From Neorhizobium sp. JUb45 (GTDB taxonomy: Bacteria; Pseudomonadota; Alphaproteobacteria; Rhizobiales; Rhizobiaceae): DNA of 64,000 bases. Where the stretch lies: positions 847,857 through 911,856 of the forward strand of contig NZ_SLYW01000003.1 in assembly GCF_004343585.1 (NCBI RefSeq). Reading direction: 5' to 3'. Both the position numbers and the translations under genes were made by a program. Shown in pieces: positions 8,559-16,554 of this stretch (positions are counted from its first letter, which is position 1; every line of letters begins with the position of its first letter). The notes beneath the pieces are model-generated. The model had not been told where the DNA came from. It saw only the letters and a list, made by a program, of their open reading frames with translations, and made no database searches.

Positions 8559-8595
8559 AAAGGGCGGCACCTCGCAAAGGGCCGCCCTTTCTCTG
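8559..8595. terminator. Bidirectional rho-independent terminator
   Basis: AAAGGGCGGC (8559-8568) pairs with GCCGCCCTTT (8581-8590) over a 12-base loop, with T-rich flanks on both strands. It lies between the convergent pseudoazurin and octad-repeat genes and can serve both. A second smaller hairpin (GGCCGC/GCGGCC near 8608-8624) sits between it and the repeat gene. Confidence 0.75.
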
Positions 8596-8645
8596 TCTGC
8601 AATGACCGGCCGCCTGTATGCGGCCGATCTTGTCTTCATCTCGGA

Positions 8646-11600
8646 TCAGGCTACCTGGTAGGCAGCGATGACGGCTTCGACCTGCTTGTTGTCCATTGCC
8701 GCAAGCTGCTTTTCCGTAAGCTCACCAAGGCGTGTCTTGCCGAGGCTTGCGATGTCCTCCACGGACAGACCGCCAATAGCCTTCGTGTTGATCGCGGCGA
8801 TTTCGTCTGCCGTGAACTGCTTGATGGCATCGGTTGCCAGTCCGGCAATCTGGGCGGTGGACAATACGCCGATCTGACCGGTCGTCAGCTCTGCCACCTG
8901 GGTCAGCGTCATGTTGGCAATCTGGTCGGCGGTCAGGCCAACCACGGCCTTGTTGCTGAGCTTGGCGATATCGCCGGTGTCGAGCTCCTTGATCTGGTCG
9001 TTGCTCAATGCGCCAACCTGGTTGGCCGTGAGGGCGCCAAGCTGAGTGTCGTCCAAGGCCTTGATGGAGGCAGTGCTGAGGCTCTTGACCTGGTTGGTGC
9101 TGAGTGCGGCAACCTGACCAGCCGAAAGCTTTGCAATCTGAGTGGTGCCCAAACCGCCGACGACCGTATCGGAAAGGCCGGAAATTGCCTTGGTGCTGAT
9201 CGCGCCGATCTGGTCGTCAGTCAGCTCCGCAGCGGTCTGGAAGCCACCGAGCTGTTTTGCCGTCAGCGTGGCGATCTGCGCGGTGGTGATGGCCTTTGTC
9301 TGCGTTTCGGACAGCGCGGAGATCTGTGCCGTCGTCAAGCCAGCCGTGGCCTTGGTGCTCAGCTTCTGGACGGAAAGCTTGGCAACCTGCTCGTCGGAAA
9401 GTACCGCCACCTGCGTGGAGGTCAGTGCCGCAAGCTGTGTGTCGCTCAGTTTTTCGATCTGCGCGTCTGTCAGGCTCTTGATCTGGTTTGTGCTCAGCGC
9501 CGAGACCTGAGCGGCCGTGAAGGCATCATCAATGTCGTCGGCAGCGATCTTGGAGATGATGTCGGTGGACAGGCCGGTGATTTCCTTGGCGCTGATCTTG
9601 GAGATCTGGGCTTCAGTCAGGTCACCGTCTGCAAAGGCGCCGATCTGCTTGCTGGTCAAGGAACCCATCAGCGTATCGGTGAGCGTGGCGAGCTGGGTTG
9701 CACCCATATTGCCGAACTGCTCCGCCGTCAGGCCGGGAATGGCCTTGGTCGAGAGCTTGGTCAGATCGACCTTGGCGAGCTGAGCATCGCTCAGGCCGGC
9801 CACCTGGGTGGAGGACAGGGCGCCCAGCTGTGTTTCGGTAAGCTTGCCGATCTGTGTGTCCGACAGGCCATCGATCTGTGCGTTGCTCAATGCGGTGATC
9901 TGGGCCGGCTTGAGGGCGCCCAGCTGGGTGTCGGTCAGCGCGGTGATCGCAGCAGGGAGGATGCTGGAAATCGCCTTGGCATCGATTGCGGCAATCTGGG
10001 TGTCGCCAAGCTTGCTGAACTGGTCAGCAGTGAGGCTACCGATCTGCTTGGCACTCATTGCGGTGATCTGAGCCGGCTGGAGTGCTGCAATCTGACCATC
10101 GTCGAGAGCGGCGACCGCTTCGAGCGACAGGCCGGAAATCGCCTTGGCGCTGATCGCGGTGATCTCGTCATCGGCAAACTTTCCGATGTCGGCACCTGTG
10201 AAGCCGGACAGCTGGTCTGCGGACAAGGAGGCGATCTGGCCTGCGGTCAGGTCTTCGACCTGATCGTCGGACAGTGCGCCGACCTGCGCCTTGCTGAGGC
10301 CTGCGACAGCCTTTGCGGAAAGTGCGGTAACGTCGATCTTGGCGAGCGCGGCTTCGCTGAATGCGCCGAGCTGTGTGGCAGAGAGCGCGCCGATCTGACC
10401 TGTGGTGAGCTTTTCTGCCTGCGCGTCTGTCAGGGCCTTGATCTGGTTTGCACCCAGAGCTGCGACCTGACCGTCCGTCAGGGCGGTCGGGATGCTGGCA
10501 GCGGCGATACCGGCAATAAATTCTGCGGTCAGGCCGGAGACAGCCTTGGTGCTGATCTTGGCAATGTTTGCAGCGTCCAGATCACCCGTTACGAAGCCGG
10601 CAACCTGCTTGGCTGTCAGGGCACCAAGCTGCGCGTCAACGAGGCTCTTGGTCTGCGTGTCGCTCATCGCGCCGATCTGCGTCGAGGTCAGGCCGGAGAC
10701 GGCCTTTGCCGACAGCTTGGCAACGTCAAGCTTTTCGATCTGCGCGGTGGTCATGGCGGCAACCTGGGTCGAACCCAGAACGCCAACCTGGTCAGCGGAG
10801 AGTTCGTCAATCTGGTCGGCTGTCAGGGCCTTGACCTGGTTTGCACCAAGCGCGGCGACCTGGGCGGTCGACAGAACGGTTGCAACCTTGGTCTTGTCGA
10901 TGGCCGCCAGAACGTCGGTGCCGAGGCCGGAAATCGCCTTTGCGCTGACGGCAGAAATCTGTGCTTCGGTCAGGTCGCCGCTGGCGAACCCGCCCAGCTG
11001 CTTTGCGTTAAGCAGGCCGATCTGTGTTGGTTCGAACTTCTTTGTCTCTGTGTCGGTCATTCCCGTCAGCTGACCGGCGGTCAGGCCGGTAATGGCCTTG
11101 GCACTGATCTTGGTGACATCAATCTTGGCGAGCTGTTCGTTGCTCAGAGCGCCGACCTGTGTGGCGGAGAGCGCGCCGATCTGTTCTGCAGACAGCTTTT
11201 CAGCCTGTGCCGCAGTCAGAGCCTTGATCTGGTTGGTACCCAGAGCTGCAACCTGGCCGGTCGACAGGGCCGTGGGGATATCGGCAGCAGTGATGCCGGC
11301 AATGAATTCTGCGGACAAGCCGGAGACTGCTTTGGTGCTGATCTTGGAAATGTTTGCAGAGTCGATGTCGCCTGCGGCAAAGCCGGCAACCTGCTTGGCT
11401 GTCAGGGCACCAAGCTGCGTGTCGACGAGGCTCTTGGTCTGCGTGTCGCTCATCGCGCCGATCTGCGCCGAGGTCAGCCCAGGGACGGCCTTTGCCGACA
11501 GCTTGGCAACATCGAGCTTTTCGATCTGCGCGGTGGTCATGGCGGCAACCTGGGTCGAACCCAGAACGCCAACCTGGTCAGCGGAGAGTTCGTCGATCTG

Positions 11601-12557
11601 GTCGGCCGTCAGGGCCTTGACCTGGTTTGCACCAAGCGCTGCGACCTGGGCGGTCGACAGAACGGTTGCAACCTTGGTCTTGTCGATGGCAGCCAGAACG
11701 TCGGTGCCGAGGCCGGAAATCGCCTTTGCGCTGACGGCAGAAATCTGTGCTTCGGTCAGGTCGCCGCTGGCGAACCCGCCTAGCTGCTTTGCGTTAAGCA
11801 GACCGATCTGCGTTGGTTCGAACTTCTTTGTCTCTGTGTCGGTCATTCCCGTCAGCTGACCGGCGGTCAGGCCGGTGATGGCCTTGGCACTGATCTTGGT
11901 GACATCAATCTTGGCGAGCTGTTCGTTGCTCAGTACCGAAACCTGCGATGACGTCAGTGCTGCCACCTGGCCGTCGCCAGTGAGCTTTTCAAACTGGGCG
12001 GCCGTCAGCGCCTTGACCTGGTTGAGGCTGAAGCTGGCAATCTGTGCCGGCTTGAGAGCAGCCAGATCATCGTCGCCGAGCGCGGCGACTGCGTCTGTTG
12101 CGAGGCCCGATATGGCCTTGGCGCTGATGGCGCCGATTTCGTCAGCCGTGAATTTTCCAATGTCGCCCGCGCTGAGGCCGCTGATCTGGGCTGCGCTAAG
12201 CGATGCGATCTGTGTGGCGTCGAGCGCGGTGACCTGATCTTCGCTCAATGCGCTCATCTGCGTAGACGATAGCGCAGCGATCTGTGCCGTCGAGAAGAGG
12301 GCAATCTTGCTGTCGTCGATGGCAGCAATCTGTTCTGCCTTGAGGCCGACAATCGACTTGGCCGAAATCGCCTTCAACTGTTCGTCGCTCAATACATCGA
12401 CGTGGTCAGCACTGATGGCGCCGATCTGAGCCGAGCTCAAAACCTTCACCTGCGCTTCGGTCAGCGCTTTCACATCATCTTCTTTGAGGGTGGCGATGGT
12501 CGCAGTCGACAGCTTCTGGATCTGAGCCGTCGAAAAGGAAGAGATAATCGATGTCAT
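8646..12557 (-). CDS. Giant octapeptide-repeat protein (1303 residues), function unknown
   Basis: Nearly the whole protein is an 8-residue repeat of the form L-[ST]-x-x-Q-[IV]-x-[AS], as in LSTAQIAA, LSSTQMSA, LSEDQVTA, LDATQIAS. Every few repeats a variant (ISAKAISG) or a shortened 5-residue unit (IDVTK, LDVAK, FASGD) breaks the register. The S/T-x-x-Q/D pattern resembles a helix N-cap box, so a solenoid of very short helices is a reasonable inference. I see no Cys or Trp, one Tyr at the C-terminus, and no signal peptide. Such size and composition fit a secreted or surface protein, but no secretion genes are adjacent. The start at 12557 has only a weak ribosome site. A block of about 262 residues is duplicated. 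Confidence 0.85.
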   Translation of the reverse strand: MTSIISSFSTAQIQKLSTATIATLKEDDVKALTEAQVKVLSSAQIGAISADHVDVLSDEQLKAISAKSIVGLKAEQIAAIDDSKIALFSTAQIAALSSTQMSALSEDQVTALDATQIASLSAAQISGLSAGDIGKFTADEIGAISAKAISGLATDAVAALGDDDLAALKPAQIASFSLNQVKALTAAQFEKLTGDGQVAALTSSQVSVLSNEQLAKIDVTKISAKAITGLTAGQLTGMTDTETKKFEPTQIGLLNAKQLGGFASGDLTEAQISAVSAKAISGLGTDVLAAIDKTKVATVLSTAQVAALGANQVKALTADQIDELSADQVGVLGSTQVAAMTTAQIEKLDVAKLSAKAVPGLTSAQIGAMSDTQTKSLVDTQLGALTAKQVAGFAAGDIDSANISKISTKAVSGLSAEFIAGITAADIPTALSTGQVAALGTNQIKALTAAQAEKLSAEQIGALSATQVGALSNEQLAKIDVTKISAKAITGLTAGQLTGMTDTETKKFEPTQIGLLNAKQLGGFASGDLTEAQISAVSAKAISGLGTDVLAAIDKTKVATVLSTAQVAALGANQVKALTADQIDELSADQVGVLGSTQVAAMTTAQIEKLDVAKLSAKAVSGLTSTQIGAMSDTQTKSLVDAQLGALTAKQVAGFVTGDLDAANIAKISTKAVSGLTAEFIAGIAAASIPTALTDGQVAALGANQIKALTDAQAEKLTTGQIGALSATQLGAFSEAALAKIDVTALSAKAVAGLSKAQVGALSDDQVEDLTAGQIASLSADQLSGFTGADIGKFADDEITAISAKAISGLSLEAVAALDDGQIAALQPAQITAMSAKQIGSLTADQFSKLGDTQIAAIDAKAISSILPAAITALTDTQLGALKPAQITALSNAQIDGLSDTQIGKLTETQLGALSSTQVAGLSDAQLAKVDLTKLSTKAIPGLTAEQFGNMGATQLATLTDTLMGSLTSKQIGAFADGDLTEAQISKISAKEITGLSTDIISKIAADDIDDAFTAAQVSALSTNQIKSLTDAQIEKLSDTQLAALTSTQVAVLSDEQVAKLSVQKLSTKATAGLTTAQISALSETQTKAITTAQIATLTAKQLGGFQTAAELTDDQIGAISTKAISGLSDTVVGGLGTTQIAKLSAGQVAALSTNQVKSLSTASIKALDDTQLGALTANQVGALSNDQIKELDTGDIAKLSNKAVVGLTADQIANMTLTQVAELTTGQIGVLSTAQIAGLATDAIKQFTADEIAAINTKAIGGLSVEDIASLGKTRLGELTEKQLAAMDNKQVEAVIAAYQVA
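10364..11935. repeat. Tandem near-identical repeat of about 786 bp inside the octad-repeat gene
   Basis: The stretch around 10364-11149 recurs at 11150-11935 with an offset of 786 bases, as measured from matching runs near 10601 and 11387. The two encoded blocks of about 262 residues are almost the same (both hold SLV, GALTAKQVAGF, AAIDKTKVATVLSTAQ), with differences concentrated at one end. Edges are approximate. Confidence 0.8.
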
Positions 12558-13287
12558 TTTGCGGGCCTATACTTGTTTCTTCGACGTTGAACTTTACCGA
12601 AACAGAAACATCGATAGTGACGGCAGTAAAATGCGAAAGACACAGGCAGCCGTGCCCGCGTATCTGCATTCTGCTTGGTGTCGATGCATTGCGTTGCGAA
12701 GTTTCTGGCGGACGGAAGTAGATTGAAACATGGCTCGCCCGAGCCGAGGCGCTGGAAGGACATCATGTTCAGGCGTGTTGGACACCTGTTCCAGTCGCGT
12801 TCATGCAAAAGAATCCCACCAAACAATAGGGTTTGAATTCTTTTCCGGCATATTGTTTGTTCACACAGTTCAGCCGGTGATTCTGAAGATATTGGCCCTC
12901 AATTAATTTTGGATTAAAAGAAAAAGTGATTATTCGTCATGGGCGACGATGATGTTGTGTTTCATGACTGATCATGACAGCTAAAAACATGAATTTGTTA
13001 TGCTATCGGTGCCAAGGATGGCCGAATGTGTTCTCCATCCGCCCGATATTAACCAAGTTAGACGTGTCTGAAGCGATTTTTAACGGATTTTATCAATATA
13101 CCAATGGGCTATCCCGCTATCCATGCCGGGTATCTTAGTAAGCATTAATATATTATTTGATCTAAACTTCATTTTTATGCATTAACCAATGGGGCGCAAA
13201 AACGACAGGGTTAACATCGCTGTGCTCGTGGCTTAGAGGTGATTACTGCGGGACGTCGATATTCAAATGAGATGAAGGAGATGGCGC
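12558..13287. other. Long AT-rich intergenic region
   Basis: About 730 bases without a convincing gene. The part from about 12830 to 13230 is much richer in A+T than the coding DNA around it, with runs such as TTAATATATTATTTGATC. It would hold the promoters of the minus-strand octad-repeat gene and of the plus-strand cupin gene. AGATGAAGGAGATG just before 13288 contains the cupin ribosome site. No RNA gene was recognised. Confidence 0.6.
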
Positions 13288-13788
13288 ATGGCGGATGACC
13301 ACCACCATCATCACGACGATGATCACTGGAAACACAATGGCGTGCGCGTCATCAAGGGTGATCAACTCGACGACAATACAGCGCAGACACCCGGCATGTA
13401 CCGGCAGGCGGCGATCAACCATGCGCGTGTCGGCGCACAGAAGATCTGGGCTGGGAAGGTGGCGATCGAACCGAATGCCAAGACCGGCGTGCACCATCAC
13501 GGCGCGCTGGAAAGCGTCATCTTTGTCGTACGCGGCAAGGCGCGTATGCGCTGGGGCGACAAGCTGGAATATGTCGCCGAGGCCGGCCCCGGTGACTTCA
13601 TTTTCGTGCCACCCTATGTGCCGCATCAGGAAATCAATGCCGACCCGGACAACGTGCTGGAATGCGTGTTGGTGCGCTCCGACAACGAGGCGGTGGTCGT
13701 TAATATCACCGATGTGGATCCGGTCGAGAAACCGGAAGCGGTCTATTGGGTGGACCCGATCCACAAGCATCCGGGGGCGCCGGAGTAA
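13288..13788 (+). CDS. Cupin-domain protein with His/Asp-rich N-terminus
   Basis: A 166-residue single-domain cupin. The barrel shows the two metal motifs: GVHHHGALESVIFVVRG (about residues 71-87) and GDFIFVPPYVPHQEIN (about 110-125). The first dozen residues hold seven histidines and several aspartates, a likely metal-binding tail. AAGGAG precedes the start at 13288. The substrate is unknown; cupins of this size often bind or isomerise small acids or sugars. It is monocistronic, followed by a terminator. Confidence 0.8.
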   Translation: MADDHHHHHDDDHWKHNGVRVIKGDQLDDNTAQTPGMYRQAAINHARVGAQKIWAGKVAIEPNAKTGVHHHGALESVIFVVRGKARMRWGDKLEYVAEAGPGDFIFVPPYVPHQEINADPDNVLECVLVRSDNEAVVVNITDVDPVEKPEAVYWVDPIHKHPGAPE

Positions 13789-13802
13789 AAGCATCCGCCG
13801 AC

Positions 13803-13828
13803 AGGCCGCCCCGGACGGGCGGCCTTCG
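13803..13828. terminator. Strong hairpin between convergent cupin and idonate dehydrogenase genes
   Basis: AGGCCGCCC (13803-13811) pairs with GGGCGGCCT (13817-13825) over a 5-base loop. It lies 14 bases after the cupin stop. There is no long T-run, so termination strength is uncertain. Confidence 0.55.
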
Positions 13829-13838
13829 AGCGTGAAAC

Positions 13839-14870
13839 TCAGAAGGTGAGGTGCACTTTCATCGATTTCGTGCGGTCGCTGGCAAGATCGAATGCCTCGA
13901 CCGCGCGGTCCATCGGGATCTGGGCCGACAGGAGCGGCCGCACGTCGATGCGCCGGTCGGAAATCAGCTTTGCCGCAAGAGCGAATTCGGCATCGAAGCG
14001 AAACGTGCCGCGCACCACCAGTTCCTTGGTAACGATGGCACTGATGGGCAGAGTGACGTCATTGCCCATGCCGACGGCGACGATCGTTCCGCGCGGGCGA
14101 ACCACCTTCAGCAGGCCTGCCAGAACCGGGCCGCTGCCCGAGCATTCGAAAGCAACGTGGATCTGGCCCTTGCCTTCAGCATAGGGTGTCAGCCCGTCCG
14201 GCTGTTCGGCGACATTGATGACCGTGTCGGCACCGATGGATTTTGCGATTGCTAGCGCGGAGTTGGAAATGTCGGTGGCGATGATCTCGCTGGCGCCGGC
14301 GAAACGGGCGGCCAGAATGGTCAGGCAGCCGATCGTGCCGGTGCCGGTGATCAGGACACGTTTGCCGACCAGCGATCCCGCCTGTTCGATGGCATGCAGG
14401 CACACTGCCAGCGGTTCGCAGCAGGCGGCCTCCTCGAATGGTGTGTCGGGGCCGACCGGCACGGCCTGATCGGCCTCGACGACGATTTCCTCGCGAAACA
14501 GGCCCTGCACATGCGGAAAACGCATGGCCGAACCGTTGAACCGCATTTCCATGGCGTGCTGCCGTTGGCCCTCGCGCATGAATTCGCAATCACCCTGCGG
14601 ACGGCTGGGATTGATGGCAACGCGCTGCCCGACCGTCACATGGGTTACGCCTTCACCGACCGCCGCGATCTCGCCGGAAGCCTCGTGACCCAGGATCATC
14701 GGTTCGCGAACCCGCACCGTGCCAAATCCGGCATGATGATAATAATGCAGATCGGAGCCACAGATGCCGCCGGCCTTGAGGCGAATGCGGACTTCGCCGG
14801 GACCGGGTTCGCCGACATCGCGCTCCTCGATCCTGAGATCATGTTCCTTGTGAATGACGACGGCTTTCAT
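13839..14870 (-). CDS. L-idonate 5-dehydrogenase-like zinc alcohol dehydrogenase
   Basis: A 343-residue medium-chain dehydrogenase resembling IdnD, which oxidises L-idonate to 5-ketogluconate. The catalytic zinc residues are present in GGICGSDLHYYHH and GHEASGE, the IdnD-like NGSAMRFPHVQG segment follows near 110-125, and the Rossmann motif is LITGTGTIGCLT. The structural zinc loop is degenerate: where the family has four cysteines, this protein reads RPQGDCEFMREGQRQHAM with only one. The protein may therefore lack structural zinc. It stands between dgoD and the cupin gene, so a sugar-acid role is likely but the substrate is uncertain. Confidence 0.8.
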   Translation of the reverse strand: MKAVVIHKEHDLRIEERDVGEPGPGEVRIRLKAGGICGSDLHYYHHAGFGTVRVREPMILGHEASGEIAAVGEGVTHVTVGQRVAINPSRPQGDCEFMREGQRQHAMEMRFNGSAMRFPHVQGLFREEIVVEADQAVPVGPDTPFEEAACCEPLAVCLHAIEQAGSLVGKRVLITGTGTIGCLTILAARFAGASEIIATDISNSALAIAKSIGADTVINVAEQPDGLTPYAEGKGQIHVAFECSGSGPVLAGLLKVVRPRGTIVAVGMGNDVTLPISAIVTKELVVRGTFRFDAEFALAAKLISDRRIDVRPLLSAQIPMDRAVEAFDLASDRTKSMKVHLTF

Positions 14871-15096
14871 GGACGATCCTTGAGAGGGTGGCGATGGGTG
14901 AGGGTGTCAGCGCGACGGGCCAAGGCCACGGGTCGGGAACAGTTTCCGGCGTCACGACAAAAGCGGCGTAACACATCCGCCGCATCAACATCCTTCATCG
15001 AACCCTCCCAAAGGTCTCGGCCAGACGGCCATTCCGTAAAATGCATATGTCGGCCAGCCTCCTCGCTGTCCGACAATGCCATGTTATGCCGTTATC

Positions 15097-16245
15097 TCAC
15101 CATTCGGCAACACTGCCATCCTCATGGCGCCAGATCGGATTGCGCCAGCGATGGCCTTCCTTGGCGCGTTCGATCACATATTGCTCGTCCACCTCGATAC
15201 CAAGCCCCGGCCCCTGCGGAATGCTGACAAAACCGTCGGCATAATGAAACACTTCCTTGTTGGAGATGTAATCGAGGATGTCGTTGCCCTTGTTGTAATG
15301 GATGCCGAGGCTCTGCTCCTGAATGAAGGCATTGTGGCTGACGGCATCGACCTGCAGGCAGGCGGCAAGCGCGATCGGCCCCAGCGGGCAATGCGGCGCA
15401 AGTGCCACGTCATAGGCCTCCGCCATCGCCGCGATCTTGCGGCATTCGGTGATGCCGCCGGCATGCGAAAGGTCAGGCTGGATGATATCGACATAACCGT
15501 CCGACAGAACCTGCTTGAAATCCCAGCGGGAGAAGAGGCGTTCGCCGAGCGCGATCGGTGTCGAGCAATGGTTGGCGATTTCCTTCAGCGTCTCGCGGTT
15601 TTCGGAAAGCACCGGCTCCTCGATGAACATCAGCTTGTATGGCTCGAGTTCCTTGGCGAGAACCTTGGCCATCGGCTTGTGCACCCGGCCGTGGAAATCG
15701 ACGCCGATGCCGATATGCGGGCCGACAGCTTCGCGGATGATGGCGATGGTTTCGATGGCCTTGTCGACCTTTTCGTTGGTATCGACGATCTGCATTTCCT
15801 CGCAGCCGTTGAGCTTGATCGCCTTGAAGCCGCGCGCGACGACGTCCCTGGCATTGTTGGCGACGTCGGACGGCCGGTCGCCGCCGATCCACGAATAAAC
15901 CTTGATGCGGTCGCGCACCTGACCGCCGAGCAGGGAATGGATCGGCTGGCCAAGCGCCTTGCCCTTGATATCCCACAGCGCCTGGTCGATGCCGGCGATA
16001 GCCGACATATGAACGGCGCCACCACGGTAAAAGCCGCCGCGATACATGACCTGCCAGTGGTCCTCGATCAGAAACGGATCCTTACCGATCAGGTAATCTT
16101 CGAGCTCGTGAACGGCGGCCTGAACGGTGAGGGCACGGCCTTCGACAACCGGTTCGCCCCAGCCGAAAATGCCCTCATCCGTCTCGATTTTCAGGAACAG
16201 CCAGCGCGGCGGCACGATGTAGGTGGTGAGCTTGGTGATTTTCAT
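15097..16245 (-). CDS. dgoD: D-galactonate dehydratase (enolase superfamily)
   Basis: A 382-residue enzyme of the mandelate racemase branch, the same length as Escherichia coli DgoD. The metal ligands and catalytic residues fall at the expected positions: Asp183 and His185 (GVDFHGR), Glu209 (IEEP), Glu235 (GERLF) and His285 (APHCPLGP). DgoD dehydrates D-galactonate to 2-keto-3-deoxygalactonate. The start at 16245 begins the family homology; an in-frame ATG at 16479 would add unrelated residues. It is probably transcribed alone on the minus strand, after the uxaC terminator. Confidence 0.93.
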   Translation of the reverse strand: MKITKLTTYIVPPRWLFLKIETDEGIFGWGEPVVEGRALTVQAAVHELEDYLIGKDPFLIEDHWQVMYRGGFYRGGAVHMSAIAGIDQALWDIKGKALGQPIHSLLGGQVRDRIKVYSWIGGDRPSDVANNARDVVARGFKAIKLNGCEEMQIVDTNEKVDKAIETIAIIREAVGPHIGIGVDFHGRVHKPMAKVLAKELEPYKLMFIEEPVLSENRETLKEIANHCSTPIALGERLFSRWDFKQVLSDGYVDIIQPDLSHAGGITECRKIAAMAEAYDVALAPHCPLGPIALAACLQVDAVSHNAFIQEQSLGIHYNKGNDILDYISNKEVFHYADGFVSIPQGPGLGIEVDEQYVIERAKEGHRWRNPIWRHEDGSVAEW

Positions 16246-16412
16246 GCGTCTATACCCATTTGCCCGGCCGGCGCCGGATTTCTGCATGCGTCTGCGGCCG
16301 TGTTGCGGCGTGCCGGATCGTTGGAGATCGTCACGGAGCCTGCAACGCTGCAGGATTTCAATTGCCTCTCCCGCTGCCGACATCTTCGATGTCAGCGGAG
16401 GCGAAGCTAAAT

Positions 16413-16445
16413 AAATCATACTTATTGTCAAACTAAATATGATTT
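16413..16445. promoter_or_regulatory. Inverted repeat upstream of dgoD
   Basis: AAATCATA (16413-16420) and TATGATTT (16438-16445) are perfect inverted arms around a 17-base AT-rich centre containing TTATTGTCAAAC. It sits about 170 bases before the dgoD start, in the only AT-rich part of the 309-base gap between dgoD and uxaC, so it is a candidate operator or promoter region. Confidence 0.35.
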
Positions 16446-16499
16446 TTTGCCGCAGCTTTATCGAGGGTCTCTCCTGCAAGCCGCAAACCTATTCAGCAC

Positions 16500-16530
16500 A
16501 AAAAAACCGCGCCCCGAGACAGGGCGCGGC
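16500..16530 (-). terminator. Rho-independent terminator after uxaC
   Basis: Read on the minus strand, CCGCGCCC and GGGCGCGG form an 8-bp GC stem over a 7-base loop, followed by seven T residues. It lies 25 bases past the uxaC stop. Confidence 0.9.
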
Positions 16531-16554
16531 TGCAGGTCTGGACTGTTTACGCGA

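Noticed and set aside
10492..11859. Plus-strand frames opposite the octad-repeat gene
   Set aside because: They copy the repeat period of the true gene on the other strand and have no start signal.
8646..12557. Regularly spaced repeats that might be taken for a CRISPR array
   Set aside because: The repeats are coding, with an 8-codon period and one long reading frame. There are no unique spacers or cas genes.
12554..12826. A 90-codon frame upstream of the octad-repeat gene
   Set aside because: Rich in Arg and Cys, with no recognisable domain or ribosome site, and it overlaps the expected promoter of the repeat gene.
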